This document shows positions 9,282-17,301 of a stretch of DNA of 35,458 nucleotides, piece by piece. The first letter of the stretch is position 1. Every line of letters begins with the position of its first letter. The notes beneath the pieces were generated by a model that saw nothing but the letters and a program-made list of their open reading frames with translations, did not search any database and had not been told where the DNA came from. Made by a program: the position numbers and the translations under genes. The DNA is from an uncultured Muribaculaceae bacterium. Its GTDB lineage: Bacteria; Bacteroidota; Bacteroidia; Bacteroidales; Muribaculaceae. The stretch lies in contig CAJTTA010000020.1 in assembly GCA_910579305.1 (NCBI GenBank), positions 1-35,458 on the forward strand. Reading direction: 5' to 3'.

Positions 9282-9740
9282 ATGGTAATTCAACGTTGGC
9301 AGACACTCATGCTGCTTATTTCAGCCGTGATGATGGCCCTCTTCTCTTTCTGCTCTCTCGGACAGATTCAGGGAGCCGACATCACAGTAAATTTCACAGC
9401 ACTCTCTATGACGGTGGAGGGTACAGGCAAGACTTATATGCCTACATGGTATATTCTGGTGGTCTCCCTTCTGAGCACATTGCTCCCGCTCATAGGCATA
9501 TTCCGCTATAAGGCACTCAAGGAGCAGCGCAAAATATGCATGCTTTCCATAGTCCTTACACTGGCTGCTATGGCAAGTGCCTGGATTGCGTCAAGCTATG
9601 CCGGGGTCGAAGGGGCCCGGGGTATGGCCTGGAGCAGCATCGTTATAGCGCCGTTTGTCGCCATAATCGCCCTGATAGTCGCTATCCGGTGCATAGGTTC
9701 TGACATGCGTAAGTTATCGGGCTATGACCGCTTGCGCTGA
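9282..9740 (+). CDS. DUF4293-type four-helix membrane protein
   Basis: This 152-residue protein is predicted to be an inner-membrane protein with four hydrophobic segments at about 8-26, 57-75, 86-104 and 115-136. The N terminus (MVIQRWQT) and the C terminus ending in DRLR match what I know of the DUF4293 family of Bacteroidetes, whose function is unknown. An overlapping frame that starts at 9254 was rejected because it is hydrophilic and short and lacks these marks. The gene is convergent with prmA, with only 14 bp between the stop codons. It has its own promoter at 9205-9240. Confidence 0.87.
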   Translation: MVIQRWQTLMLLISAVMMALFSFCSLGQIQGADITVNFTALSMTVEGTGKTYMPTWYILVVSLLSTLLPLIGIFRYKALKEQRKICMLSIVLTLAAMASAWIASSYAGVEGARGMAWSSIVIAPFVAIIALIVAIRCIGSDMRKLSGYDRLR

Positions 9741-9754
9741 ATCATAAGTCTATG

Positions 9755-10600
9755 TCAGGCTTTGACAAGACGCAGGGCACACCACTTATCGCGCACTTTC
9801 TTTTCAGTGGTCTTCAACCCGAGAGGAAGTGCGCGAGCTTCTATCAGAGCCACGTCATCTTCATAAAAGCCGCTTAGCAGCATCTGTCCGCCATTATTTA
9901 GAGTTGCAGAGTAAGCATCTATGTCTGCCAGGATAATATTGCGGTTGATGTTTGCGATGAGCAGATCGGCCGGAGCGAGACCTTCAAGCTTAGATGCGTC
10001 GCCACAGATTAGGTTTATACCATCGGCATTATTGAGCGTTATATTGTCGCGGGCATTTTCGCATGCTCCGGGATCAATTTCAATTGCATCGGCATGAGCG
10101 GCTCCGCGCATCATGCAAAGTATTGCAAGAATACCGGTGCCGGTGCCCATGTCGATGACGCTTATGTCTTGAAGCGGCATATCCAGGAGGTATTCAAGCA
10201 TAAGAGAAGTTGTGGCATGGTGGCCGGTTCCGAAAGCCATTCTGGGGTCTATGACAATGTCGAAGTCGGCATCAGGCACGTCTGTGTGAAAAGAGGAGTG
10301 TATCACGCAACGTTCTCCCACTACGATTGGCCGGAAGTAATTCTTTTCCCATTCCTCATTCCAGTCCTTGCCTTTCACTAAATTAGTGCGGGTCGAGAGG
10401 CTTACGGGCATAGGGAATGAATCCACGATTCCGGCTACAGTCTCGGGGGAGAAGCAAGATGCTGAAATATAGGCGGTAAGGCCGGATTCATCGGTCACGA
10501 ATGACTCATAGCCCTCATCAGCAAGAAAGGCGGCCAGCAAGTCGCAGGCAGCCTCGGAGAACGGAGTGACATTTATATGCAGCTCTTGATAATCGGTCAT
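9755..10600 (-). CDS. prmA: Ribosomal protein L11 methyltransferase
   Basis: PrmA methylates ribosomal protein L11 using S-adenosylmethionine. In the 281-residue protein the family signature MAFGTGHHATT is at residues 121-131, and the SAM-binding glycine loop VIDMGTGTG at 148-156. The catalytic-region segment LLIANINRNI, with the N-x-N of the family, follows at about 215. The N-terminal 90 residues form the L11-recognition domain. The start ATG overlaps the stop of the preceding small gene (ATGA), making prmA the last gene of a five-gene operon with two YtxH proteins and a holin-like protein. Confidence 0.95.
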   Translation of the reverse strand: MTDYQELHINVTPFSEAACDLLAAFLADEGYESFVTDESGLTAYISASCFSPETVAGIVDSFPMPVSLSTRTNLVKGKDWNEEWEKNYFRPIVVGERCVIHSSFHTDVPDADFDIVIDPRMAFGTGHHATTSLMLEYLLDMPLQDISVIDMGTGTGILAILCMMRGAAHADAIEIDPGACENARDNITLNNADGINLICGDASKLEGLAPADLLIANINRNIILADIDAYSATLNNGGQMLLSGFYEDDVALIEARALPLGLKTTEKKVRDKWCALRLVKA

Positions 10601-10926
10601 TTTTTGCGTCTTATGAGTTTGAATATACTTTTTACAGACTTAAATAGCGAGAACCCTACTACGAAATAATCGGCATAGCTCAATCCTCTCAGCAGTCCTG
10701 AAAGTACGGTTCCGCCAAAGCCGGATCCACCCTTTTTGCCTGAAGACATGAAAGGGGTGGAGTCAATAGTCTTGCGCACGGATGACATGAGCTTGTCTTT
10801 ACAGAATTCTCGCTGTAAGGTTGTATAGACAATCTTGTATCTTAGTTCATCGATCGTGAAGCCGGAGAATTTTTTTGCAGGTTCCTGCCTGGGTACGGGT
10901 AAGAAATTATCGTTATTGCTTGTCAT
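10597..10926 (-). CDS. Small basic protein of unknown function, YqjK-like by position
   Basis: This 109-residue protein has a polar N-terminal half, a Gly/Ser-rich linker at about residues 63-76 (GKKGGSGFGG), one moderately hydrophobic stretch at about 80-102 and a basic end (LIRRKK). It resembles no family I can name with confidence. Its place after a YtxH/YqjE-like pair recalls the enterobacterial yqjD-yqjE-yqjK order, so it may be the third member of such a membrane-associated stress module; that is inference from context. It overlaps the prmA start by four bases and follows the holin-like gene by 7 bp. Confidence 0.7.
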   Translation of the reverse strand: MTSNNDNFLPVPRQEPAKKFSGFTIDELRYKIVYTTLQREFCKDKLMSSVRKTIDSTPFMSSGKKGGSGFGGTVLSGLLRGLSYADYFVVGFSLFKSVKSIFKLIRRKK

Positions 10927-10933
10927 AGGTCAT

Positions 10934-11284
10934 TCACATTTTGTCGTTGAGGAAAAGCTTAGAGACCAGGCGCGCTATAGGGTTGATTATAATATATTTA
11001 CGCAAGAAATATATTGTGATCAGAATGACGGCTACCACTCCGGCTGTGGCGGCGTAGGCAAGAGCGGGCGACATTATGGACTCAAACAGGTAGGCGGCGG
11101 AGAATGACAGCAGCAGCAGCATGAAGCACAGGCATAGGACGGCAATCAATCCTAATGTGATGCCGGCCAATAGAAGTGTAAGACGCTCGACCAAGGTGAG
11201 CTTGGCAATGTCCAATTGTAGCTTGGCGTAATGTTTGCCCTCGGCTATAGTCTCTTTCAGCAGAGTCGTGAAATCTTTCTTCAT
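10934..11284 (-). CDS. YqjE / phage-holin-family membrane protein
   Basis: This 116-residue protein has an N-terminal amphipathic helix (residues 1-33, Lys/Glu-rich), two membrane segments at about 36-64 and 76-94, and a basic C-terminal tail. The layout matches the family usually labelled 'phage holin family' or YqjE. In chromosomal settings like this one the family accompanies small YtxH/YqjD-type membrane proteins and is not a lysis gene; there are no phage genes nearby. It lies between the YtxH genes and the small gene before prmA. Confidence 0.82.
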   Translation of the reverse strand: MKKDFTTLLKETIAEGKHYAKLQLDIAKLTLVERLTLLLAGITLGLIAVLCLCFMLLLLSFSAAYLFESIMSPALAYAATAGVVAVILITIYFLRKYIIINPIARLVSKLFLNDKM

Positions 11285-11368
11285 GGGCTTTACGATGAAG
11301 AAGTAACTGTTAGATACAGGTAATCTTCAGACTCTGTATGAGCCTGAAGATTACTTTATGGATTTAGA

Positions 11369-11566
11369 TTATTTTTCAAGAGTTCCGGCGAGCTCCGAAA
11401 CGAGCTGGTCTACTTCAGAATCGCTGATTTTAATGCCCTTTCTGCGCAGTAGGGTACAGATGCGTGAACGGAGATCCTCACCTTTTTCAGGAGCAAAGAG
11501 CAGAGCGGAAGCGCAACCTACGATGGCACCGCCAAGAAATGCATATAAAAGACCGAGATTTTTCAT
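11369..11566 (-). CDS. YtxH-domain small membrane protein (copy 1)
   Basis: This 65-residue protein has an N-terminal glycine/alanine-rich membrane helix followed by the YtxH hallmark LLFAPEKGEDLRSRI and a short charged helix. YtxH proteins are small membrane-anchored proteins linked to general stress in Firmicutes; their molecular role is unknown. It is clearly a paralogue of the next gene: both share the pattern GGAIxGxxxxLLFAPEKGxDxRSxI and LRxKGI. The gap to the holin-like gene is 84 bp, and to the other copy 91 bp. Confidence 0.88.
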   Translation of the reverse strand: MKNLGLLYAFLGGAIVGCASALLFAPEKGEDLRSRICTLLRRKGIKISDSEVDQLVSELAGTLEK

Positions 11567-11657
11567 ATTATGTAACGAATGTTTATTGTTATATATTGAT
11601 TTACCTATGCTATGTGGGGATTATGTCGCGTGAATATGATCCCCTTACAGGCCACAA

Positions 11658-11861
11658 TCAGAGAGTCTCGTTGATCTGATCTTCGATCTCTTCAACAAGT
11701 TCCTCCATCTTGCCCTTCTTGAGGGAGATGCCTTTTTGGCGAAGTATGTCGGCAATTTTGCTGCGGGTGTCACTGCCCTTTTCAGGAGCGAAGAGGAGAC
11801 CTACTGCGGCACCTGCTATTGCACCGCCGATAACTGCGCTTAATACATGGATAGCTTTCAT
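11658..11861 (-). CDS. YtxH-domain small membrane protein (copy 2)
   Basis: This 67-residue paralogue of the preceding entry has a membrane helix at about residues 5-24 (VLSAVIGGAIAGAAVGLLF), then APEKGSDTRSKI and an acidic C-terminal helix (EELVEEIEDQ). It is the first gene of the minus-strand operon ending in prmA. A -7-like TACCTTTG on the minus strand (11941-11948) lies about 80 bp upstream, without a clear -33 element, suggesting a leader of roughly 75 nt. The 223 bp between this gene and uvrA hold only the two divergent promoter regions as far as I can see. Confidence 0.88.
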   Translation of the reverse strand: MKAIHVLSAVIGGAIAGAAVGLLFAPEKGSDTRSKIADILRQKGISLKKGKMEELVEEIEDQINETL

Positions 11862-12054
11862 AATTTTTTCATCGTGTTTTAAATGGGTTATACGTTTTGA
11901 ACTTTAAAATTATAACGGCTTCAGATACAAAAAAGTTTCTCAAAGGTAGTAATATTTTTTGACACTACCAGGATATTTCCTGAAATAGTATAAAAAAGTC
12001 ATAAGCTAATTTAAGCATAAGCATATTGCGTCTTCATGATTACTGGAAATTTAG

Positions 12055-12062
12055 TAACTTTG
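12055..12062 (+). promoter_or_regulatory. -7 element of the uvrA promoter
   Basis: TAACTTTG fits the Bacteroidetes -7 consensus TAnnTTTG and lies 22 bp before the uvrA ATG. No TTTG is found at the expected -33 distance, so the promoter is partly supported. Confidence 0.55.
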
Positions 12063-12084
12063 CAAGTTAAAATTACTCTTATTA

Positions 12085-14904
12085 ATGAAAGATACACCTG
12101 TACAGGATAATATAATAGTGAAAGGGGCACGGGTAAACAATCTTAAGAATATAGATGTGGAGGTGCCTCGTGGAGAGCTGGTCGTAGTGACGGGCGTGAG
12201 TGGCTCGGGCAAGTCCTCGCTTGCCTTTGATACATTGTATGCCGAGGGGCAGCGCAGATATGTGGAAAGCCTGTCGGCATATGCGCGGCAGTTTCTTGGC
12301 CGCATGAACAAGCCTGAATGTGATTTTATCCGCGGCCTGCCCCCTGCCATAGCTATCGAGCAGAAGGTGAATACACGCAATCCGAGATCTACGGTGGGCA
12401 CGGCCACGGAAATCTACGATTATCTCCGCATGCTTTTCGCTCGCATAGGCAAGACTGTATCGCCTGTGAGTGGAAGAGAGGTGAAGAAGCATTCAGTGGA
12501 TAGCATAGTAGATGAGATTCTGTCTATGCCCTCAGGCACACGAATTGCTCTGCTTGCGCCTCTTGTCATTCCTGAAGGTCGCACACCGTCAATGCAGCTT
12601 GAGGTCTATCTCAAGGAAGGCTATTCGCGCCTTGAGAGAGAGGGGGAGTTTGTGGATATAGAAGAGGCGCTTGCACGGATCAGGAAATCGGTCAAAGGGT
12701 GGCATCTGCTCATCGACCGCATGAGTGTGAGCGATGATCTGGATGAGAGATCGAGACTTGCCGAGTCGCTGGAGACAGCATGGTTTGAAGGTCGGGGCGA
12801 ATGTGTGGTCAAAATATGGAAAGAGGACGGAGAAATAGAAGCGCGCACATATTCCAATCGTTTTGAGGCTGATGGAATAGAGTTTCGCGAGCCGAGCGAC
12901 CTCATGTTTAATTTTAATAATCCATATGGCGCATGCCCGGTGTGTGAAGGCTTCGGCAAGGTGATGGGCATAAATGAGGATCTGGTAGTGCCGGATAAGA
13001 CTCTCTCGGTGTATCAGGATGCAGTGCAATGCTTCAGAGGAGAGAAAATGGGCGAATGGAAGCGTGAGCTTGTGAGGATTGCGCCTCGCTATAATTTTCC
13101 GGTGCATAAGCCATATTCGGAGCTGACCTCCTCTGAGCTTGATTTTCTGTGGAAGGGCATAGGCCCTGTATGGCCGGGCATAGACGGATTCTTTGAGTGG
13201 GTCGACAAGAATCAATACAAGATACAGTACAGGGTGCTGAAGGCGCGTTATCGCGGCCGCACTATATGCCCTGAATGCAATGGAGCCCGCTTGCGCAAGG
13301 ATGTGGAATACGTGAAAGTGGGCTCACGCTCCATTACCGAACTGGTGCGCATGCCGATAAGCAGTCTTCTTGACTTTTTTGCTAAGCTTGAGCTATCGGC
13401 CGTCGATTCCATGATAGCCGAGAGACTGTTGGCGGAACTGCGCAGCCGTCTGGGCTTTTTATGTGATGTGGGCCTGGGTTACCTCACTCTCGACAGAATG
13501 AGCAATACTCTATCGGGAGGAGAGAGTCAGCGTATAAATCTCGCCACTTCTCTCGGCAGCAGCCTTGTCGGTTCCTTATATATACTCGATGAGCCCTCCA
13601 TAGGGCTTCACTCGCGTGATACCGACCGTCTGGTTTCGGTGTTGCGCCAGTTGCAGCAACTTGGCAACACGGTAGTTGTAGTGGAGCATGATGAGGATAT
13701 AATGCGCTCCTCGGATTATCTTATCGACATAGGCCCTCGTGCAGGTCAGCATGGCGGAAGACTGGTATATGCCGGAGCCATGTCCGAGGTGCTTGCCGGA
13801 GAGTGCAAGGCATCGGAATCTCTCACGATAGATTATCTGAACCACAGCAGAAGTATTCCTTATCCGGCCAGAAGACACCCTTGGAAGAAATTCATTGAGG
13901 TGAAGGGGGCGTGTCAGAATAATCTTAAGAATGTGAATGTAAGATTCCCATTAGGTATTCTTACTGTGGTGACCGGAGTGAGCGGCTCGGGCAAGAGCAC
14001 GCTTGTGAGGGAAGTGCTCTACAAGGCGATGCTGCGTCATTTGGGCGAAGCCGGCGACACCCCCGGCCGCCACTCCTCCTTAGGGGGAGATATTGATGAC
14101 GTAAGGCATGTGGAATTCGTAGATCAGAACCCCATAGGCACCTCTTCCCGCTCTAATCCGGCCACTTATCTCAAAGCCTATGATGAAGTCAGGCGCATAT
14201 TTGCGGAAACACAGGCTGCCCGCCAGATGGGTTTCACTCCTGCCTATTTCTCATTTAATGCCGAGGGGGGACGCTGTGAGCACTGCAAGGGAGAGGGCAC
14301 CGTGACAATTCCCATGCAGTTCATGGCCGATATCACGATCCCCTGCGATGAATGTGGGGGCAAGCGTTTCAAAAAAGATGTGCTCGAGATAACGTTTGCC
14401 GGCAAGAATATCGCCGACGTGCTTGACATGACTGTGGAAGAGGCGATCACCTTTTTTAGAGAAGAGGGATCTGCCGGGGCGCTCAGGGTGGTGCGCAAGC
14501 TTCAGCCACTTGCGGATGTAGGATTGGGATATGTCAAACTTGGCCAGACATCATCATCTCTTTCGGGCGGAGAGAGTCAGCGAGTGAAGCTTGCCTGGTA
14601 TTTGTCTCAGGAAAAGACAGAGCCCACTCTCTTTATTTTCGACGAGCCTACCACCGGCTTGCATTTTCATGACATTTATACCCTTATGCGCTCACTGCGC
14701 AGTCTCGTGGACCGAGGGCATACTGTTCTGGTAATCGAACATAACCTTGATGTGATAAAATGTGCCGACCACGTGATAGACATAGGACCCGAGGGGGGAG
14801 ATGCTGGAGGCATGATAGTAGCCACAGGAACTCCGGAGCAGATAGCCGACTGTGAGATGTCTTACACCGGGAAGTATCTTAAATCTAAACTGGCGGAGAA
14901 ATGA
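12085..14904 (+). CDS. uvrA: Excinuclease ABC subunit A
   Basis: UvrA is the damage-recognition ATPase of nucleotide excision repair and works as a dimer with UvrB. The 939-residue length matches the usual 940. There are two ABC modules: the first Walker A GVSGSGKSS at residues 37-45 and a second GVSGSGKST near 630-640, each with an LSGGESQR signature and a DEP Walker B. Zinc-binding CxxC pairs occur near residue 284 (CPVC) and 395 (CPEC), and near 731 (CEHC) and 755 (CDEC). The run YVESLSAYARQFLGRM is typical. The stop overlaps the next gene's start (ATGA). Bacteroidetes often carry more than one uvrA; this one has the complete architecture of the housekeeping protein. Confidence 0.97.
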   Translation: MKDTPVQDNIIVKGARVNNLKNIDVEVPRGELVVVTGVSGSGKSSLAFDTLYAEGQRRYVESLSAYARQFLGRMNKPECDFIRGLPPAIAIEQKVNTRNPRSTVGTATEIYDYLRMLFARIGKTVSPVSGREVKKHSVDSIVDEILSMPSGTRIALLAPLVIPEGRTPSMQLEVYLKEGYSRLEREGEFVDIEEALARIRKSVKGWHLLIDRMSVSDDLDERSRLAESLETAWFEGRGECVVKIWKEDGEIEARTYSNRFEADGIEFREPSDLMFNFNNPYGACPVCEGFGKVMGINEDLVVPDKTLSVYQDAVQCFRGEKMGEWKRELVRIAPRYNFPVHKPYSELTSSELDFLWKGIGPVWPGIDGFFEWVDKNQYKIQYRVLKARYRGRTICPECNGARLRKDVEYVKVGSRSITELVRMPISSLLDFFAKLELSAVDSMIAERLLAELRSRLGFLCDVGLGYLTLDRMSNTLSGGESQRINLATSLGSSLVGSLYILDEPSIGLHSRDTDRLVSVLRQLQQLGNTVVVVEHDEDIMRSSDYLIDIGPRAGQHGGRLVYAGAMSEVLAGECKASESLTIDYLNHSRSIPYPARRHPWKKFIEVKGACQNNLKNVNVRFPLGILTVVTGVSGSGKSTLVREVLYKAMLRHLGEAGDTPGRHSSLGGDIDDVRHVEFVDQNPIGTSSRSNPATYLKAYDEVRRIFAETQAARQMGFTPAYFSFNAEGGRCEHCKGEGTVTIPMQFMADITIPCDECGGKRFKKDVLEITFAGKNIADVLDMTVEEAITFFREEGSAGALRVVRKLQPLADVGLGYVKLGQTSSSLSGGESQRVKLAWYLSQEKTEPTLFIFDEPTTGLHFHDIYTLMRSLRSLVDRGHTVLVIEHNLDVIKCADHVIDIGPEGGDAGGMIVATGTPEQIADCEMSYTGKYLKSKLAEK

Positions 14905-15290
14905 GGAAGATTTTTTTAATTGCAGGAGTTTTGTCATTTATTTTCGCTGCTTGTTCTGAAGAGCGGAGCGACAATGTGGATAATGAAGAAGTAGTGCAAC
15001 TGTATGCAGAGCTATGCGACGCCTATCGTTCATATTCTGACAGCCTTGAGTGTGCGCCGGACACTATTTCCCGCTTGCGCATAGCCGATGCTTTGAGCGA
15101 AAGCCTGCGCAATATATATGCGTCTCATTCTCCTGATCTTGACAGGGGCCTGACTGAGGGGCAGAATGATACTTTGTGGATGCTTACCCGCAGATATATG
15201 AAGTTGCGCAATGAGCGTCTTGGAGCAGCCACAGCAGCTTCCGATACTTCCGGAGTAGATACTACAAGTGTGATGCTGAGTGCTAAATAA
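14901..15290 (+). CDS. Small lipoprotein of unknown function
   Basis: This 129-residue protein has a lipoprotein signal peptide ending in FAAC, with the lipidated cysteine at residue 18, followed by SEERSD. The mature part is acidic and helical (EEVVQLYAELCDAYRSYSD) and ends in a Ser/Thr/Ala-rich tail. It resembles no family known to me. The ATG overlaps the uvrA stop by four bases, so it is translated from the uvrA message, although nothing suggests a role in repair. No terminator is visible before the downstream tRNA promoter. Confidence 0.78.
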   Translation: MRKIFLIAGVLSFIFAACSEERSDNVDNEEVVQLYAELCDAYRSYSDSLECAPDTISRLRIADALSESLRNIYASHSPDLDRGLTEGQNDTLWMLTRRYMKLRNERLGAATAASDTSGVDTTSVMLSAK

Positions 15291-15328
15291 TTGGTAATCA
15301 GTATTGGAATAAAAAACTTGGCTTAAAA

Positions 15329-15360
15329 TTTGGTAGATACGGATAAATGTACTAATTTTG
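15329..15360 (+). promoter_or_regulatory. Consensus Bacteroidetes promoter of tRNA-Cys
   Basis: TTTG at 15329-15332, a 20-bp spacer and TAATTTTG at 15353-15360 give a near-perfect match to the Bacteroidetes sigma consensus. Transcription would start about 15367, some 40 nt before the mature tRNA. Confidence 0.8.
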
Positions 15361-15406
15361 CTGACGCAAAGAGGAAAGCAAGTGAGCTTTCGGTATTAAG
15401 CAAGAT

Positions 15407-15480
15407 GGTCTCATGTCCGAGTGGTTAGGTACCGGTCTGCAAAACCGTTCACACCAGTTCGAATCTGGTTGAGACCTCCA
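15407..15480 (+). tRNA. tRNA-Cys (anticodon GCA)
   Basis: This 74-nt cloverleaf has a 7-bp acceptor stem (GGTCTCA with TGAGACC), an anticodon loop CTGCAAA with GCA at 15439-15441, a T arm ACCAG-TTCGAAT-CTGGT, a discriminator T and an encoded CCA. In my fold position 10-25 is T-T and 27-43 is C-T, so the D and anticodon stems each carry one mismatch. It has its own promoter upstream and a terminator hairpin 27 nt downstream. Confidence 0.93.
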
Positions 15481-15507
15481 TCCCCAAATTCATACTCCAA
15501 TATGATC

Positions 15508-15541
15508 AAGATGCGCCGACGTGAGTCTCCGCATCTTTTTT
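15508..15541 (+). terminator. Rho-independent terminator after tRNA-Cys
   Basis: Inverted arms AAGATGCG (15508-15515) and CGCATCTT (15530-15537) form an 8-bp stem with a 14-nt loop, followed by a T run. It lies 27 nt after the tRNA end. Confidence 0.8.
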
Positions 15542-15598
15542 ATGTGTAGCATCTATGCCCCGGAATAGTTTTTGAGCGGAAGTGCATGAAAGAGAAAG

Positions 15599-15629
15599 AG
15601 GCCTGCTGTCGCTATGACAGAGGCCTTTT
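15599..15629 (-). terminator. Hairpin terminator downstream of the Spy-like gene
   Basis: AGGCCT (15599-15604) plus CTGTC (15606-15610) pair with GACAG (15616-15620) plus AGGCCT (15621-15626), leaving a single bulged G and a 5-nt loop. On the minus strand it is followed by a pyrimidine-rich CTTTCTCTTTC run, and it sits about 25 bp past the stop of the minus-strand gene. It may act in both directions because the plus strand also has TTTT after it. Confidence 0.7.
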
Positions 15630-15651
15630 CATGTTGACAGATATGATGGAT

Positions 15652-16140
15652 TTATGATTTGTGAGTGCGATGTGCCTTACGGTTGTGTCTGGTCTTTGGG
15701 CCTTTAGCTGATTTGTGCTTCATGTGGACTCTTGCACGAGAATATGAATTTACATAACTGTTTTCAAGAAAGGTCATGTATTGTTCTGGAGTGAGCACAT
15801 CTTTGATTCCTTTCAGATAAAGAGAGCGAGAGGCAGATTGGGAAGAGTCGCATGCGCGCCTCATTTTCTTTCGTTGCGCTTTTAGTCTGAGCATATTTGC
15901 CTTGAGCGTGCTATCCCTGGTTGTAGCTATTTTATCGAGACTTGCGCGTTGCGCATCATTGAGGCGCAAGCCTTCAAAGTCATTGTGTCGGCAAGCTTTC
16001 TTGATCTTGCCTCTACTGTTGAGGGGAATAGTTGTCGCGACAGAGTCTGTTGAGGCAGGAGAGGGAGTCGTCGCAAAGGCGGATATTGAAAACGATGAAA
16101 GCCCGGCTATGGTGAGAGCCAAAATAGTTTTTCTGATCAT
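15652..16140 (-). CDS. Periplasmic Spy/CpxP-like protein with a basic tail
   Basis: This 162-residue protein has a clear signal peptide (IRKTILALTIAGLSSFSISAFA). The mature region has a helical pattern recalling the Spy/LTXXQ or DUF4890-type periplasmic proteins: GLRLNDAQRASLDKI, a Lys/Arg-rich helix (LRLKAQRKKMRRA) and DVLTPEQYMTFL. The last 30 residues are dominated by Lys, Arg and His (for example KGPKTRHNRKAHRTHK) and could bind nucleic acid, phosphate or metal; that is inference. Spy proteins are periplasmic chaperones, but assignment here rests only on the motif spacing. It is probably monocistronic, with its own terminator. Confidence 0.7.
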   Translation of the reverse strand: MIRKTILALTIAGLSSFSISAFATTPSPASTDSVATTIPLNSRGKIKKACRHNDFEGLRLNDAQRASLDKIATTRDSTLKANMLRLKAQRKKMRRACDSSQSASRSLYLKGIKDVLTPEQYMTFLENSYVNSYSRARVHMKHKSAKGPKTRHNRKAHRTHKS

Positions 16141-16233
16141 AATAGGAGATGTATTATTTTGTTATTATGATCAATTAAGCTTGGAGGGGTTTAATGAGGG
16201 AACATATAATTCTGAAAAAGTAGCGTAAAGCCA

Positions 16234-17229
16234 TTATTTATGTTGACTAAAAAGCCATTCGCGGATAGGGGTAAGCGAGTAAGCGGCGTCGAAAGAATGC
16301 ATATGTTCATTTCCCTTGTCGCCAGGAGGAAGCACTGTCCCGGTTTTGAAGCATATTACATTAAGCGGTGCGTTGGCTTTGAGTAATTCTCCTGTTATTG
16401 AATCTTGCTCATGAAGAGGGAGTCGGGCACTGAATTCAGTATATTCATATTTTATGCCCTCTTGTTCAGCACACTCCATTAGAGCTTTTGCACCTCCGGT
16501 CGATTTGGGATTGCCGCCCGCCACGATATATGCTATTTTGTGGTGAGCCAATTCCGGAAATAAGGCCGGATCCCAGTGACAGTCTACAAGCAGGGACGCT
16601 GCAAAGACATTTGGATAAGTCACATTGTAATACATAGAGATCATGCCGCCCATTGATTGTCCGGTGGTGTAGATGCGATCAGTGTCTACAGCATATTCAT
16701 TTGCAATGGTATCAAGCAATCTTATTACGGCATCTACTTCGGCGGTGTGCTTAAACGCATCATTTACTGCCACTCCTGAGAATTGTGGCACCAATACGTA
16801 GCACGGATGTATGCGTTGCCAGGCATCGGTACCCCACACAAGTGCTCCATAGCCTTGCGTAAGGGGGTAGGATGGAGTCAGTCCGGGAGTGCTGGCATCG
16901 GCCATGAATAATATAAGCGGATACTTTTTGCCCGGAGTGGCGGCCGGAGAGAGAAGATTGTAGGAAATCTTATTGCCTGAGACAATATCATGAAACTCGT
17001 GAAGCACGAATTTTGGCGCCACAGAGTCAATCATATTCTGCAGGATGATGTCGGAACTTTTATCATATGACGGGCCGTCACCCTTGGAGCCAAGGCGTGG
17101 CATGGGTGCTGTCGGTTGCGACGCGGAGGAGGCAGTGCTTGTCCGTTCCTTGTCAGAACATGAAACGGCCCAATACAGGGTAGATAGCACGAGTATGGCT
17201 ATGCCTAAGTAGAAGGTGGTGCGATTCAT
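16234..17229 (-). CDS. Alpha/beta-hydrolase lipoprotein (esterase / PHB-depolymerase-like)
   Basis: This 331-residue protein has a lipoprotein-type signal peptide with a cysteine at residue 24 (AVSC). The nucleophile motif GQSMG places the catalytic serine at 192, and histidines at 309 and 311 near the C terminus (NEHMHSF) are candidates for the triad. The preceding LDTIANEYAVDTDRIYTTG is typical of the peptidase-like or feruloyl-esterase-like PHB-depolymerase group (COG4099-type). These enzymes cleave esters of carbohydrates or small polymers; the true substrate is unknown. It would be anchored in the envelope. No carbohydrate-utilisation genes lie nearby. It is probably monocistronic: 93 bp separate it from the Spy-like gene and 277 bp from the CinA-type gene. 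Confidence 0.8.
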   Translation of the reverse strand: MNRTTFYLGIAILVLSTLYWAVSCSDKERTSTASSASQPTAPMPRLGSKGDGPSYDKSSDIILQNMIDSVAPKFVLHEFHDIVSGNKISYNLLSPAATPGKKYPLILFMADASTPGLTPSYPLTQGYGALVWGTDAWQRIHPCYVLVPQFSGVAVNDAFKHTAEVDAVIRLLDTIANEYAVDTDRIYTTGQSMGGMISMYYNVTYPNVFAASLLVDCHWDPALFPELAHHKIAYIVAGGNPKSTGGAKALMECAEQEGIKYEYTEFSARLPLHEQDSITGELLKANAPLNVICFKTGTVLPPGDKGNEHMHSFDAAYSLTPIREWLFSQHK

Positions 17230-17301
17230 GGAGTAAAAAATATTATGTAGGTCAATAGGTGCCTGTAATATAATTTACATCCGATGTGCGTCTAAAGTTT
17301 A

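Noticed and set aside
9254..9511. An ATG-initiated 85-residue frame upstream of and overlapping the DUF4293-type gene
   Set aside because: It is in a different frame from the hydrophobic, family-like protein that starts at 9282; its own translation is low in pattern and ends early.
10934..11284. Evidence of a prophage from the 'phage holin' label
   Set aside because: No other phage genes are present and the family is common in chromosomal stress operons.
12589..13215. A 208-residue antisense frame within uvrA
   Set aside because: It mirrors uvrA codons, has no family marks, promoter or neighbours, and lies wholly inside a certain gene.
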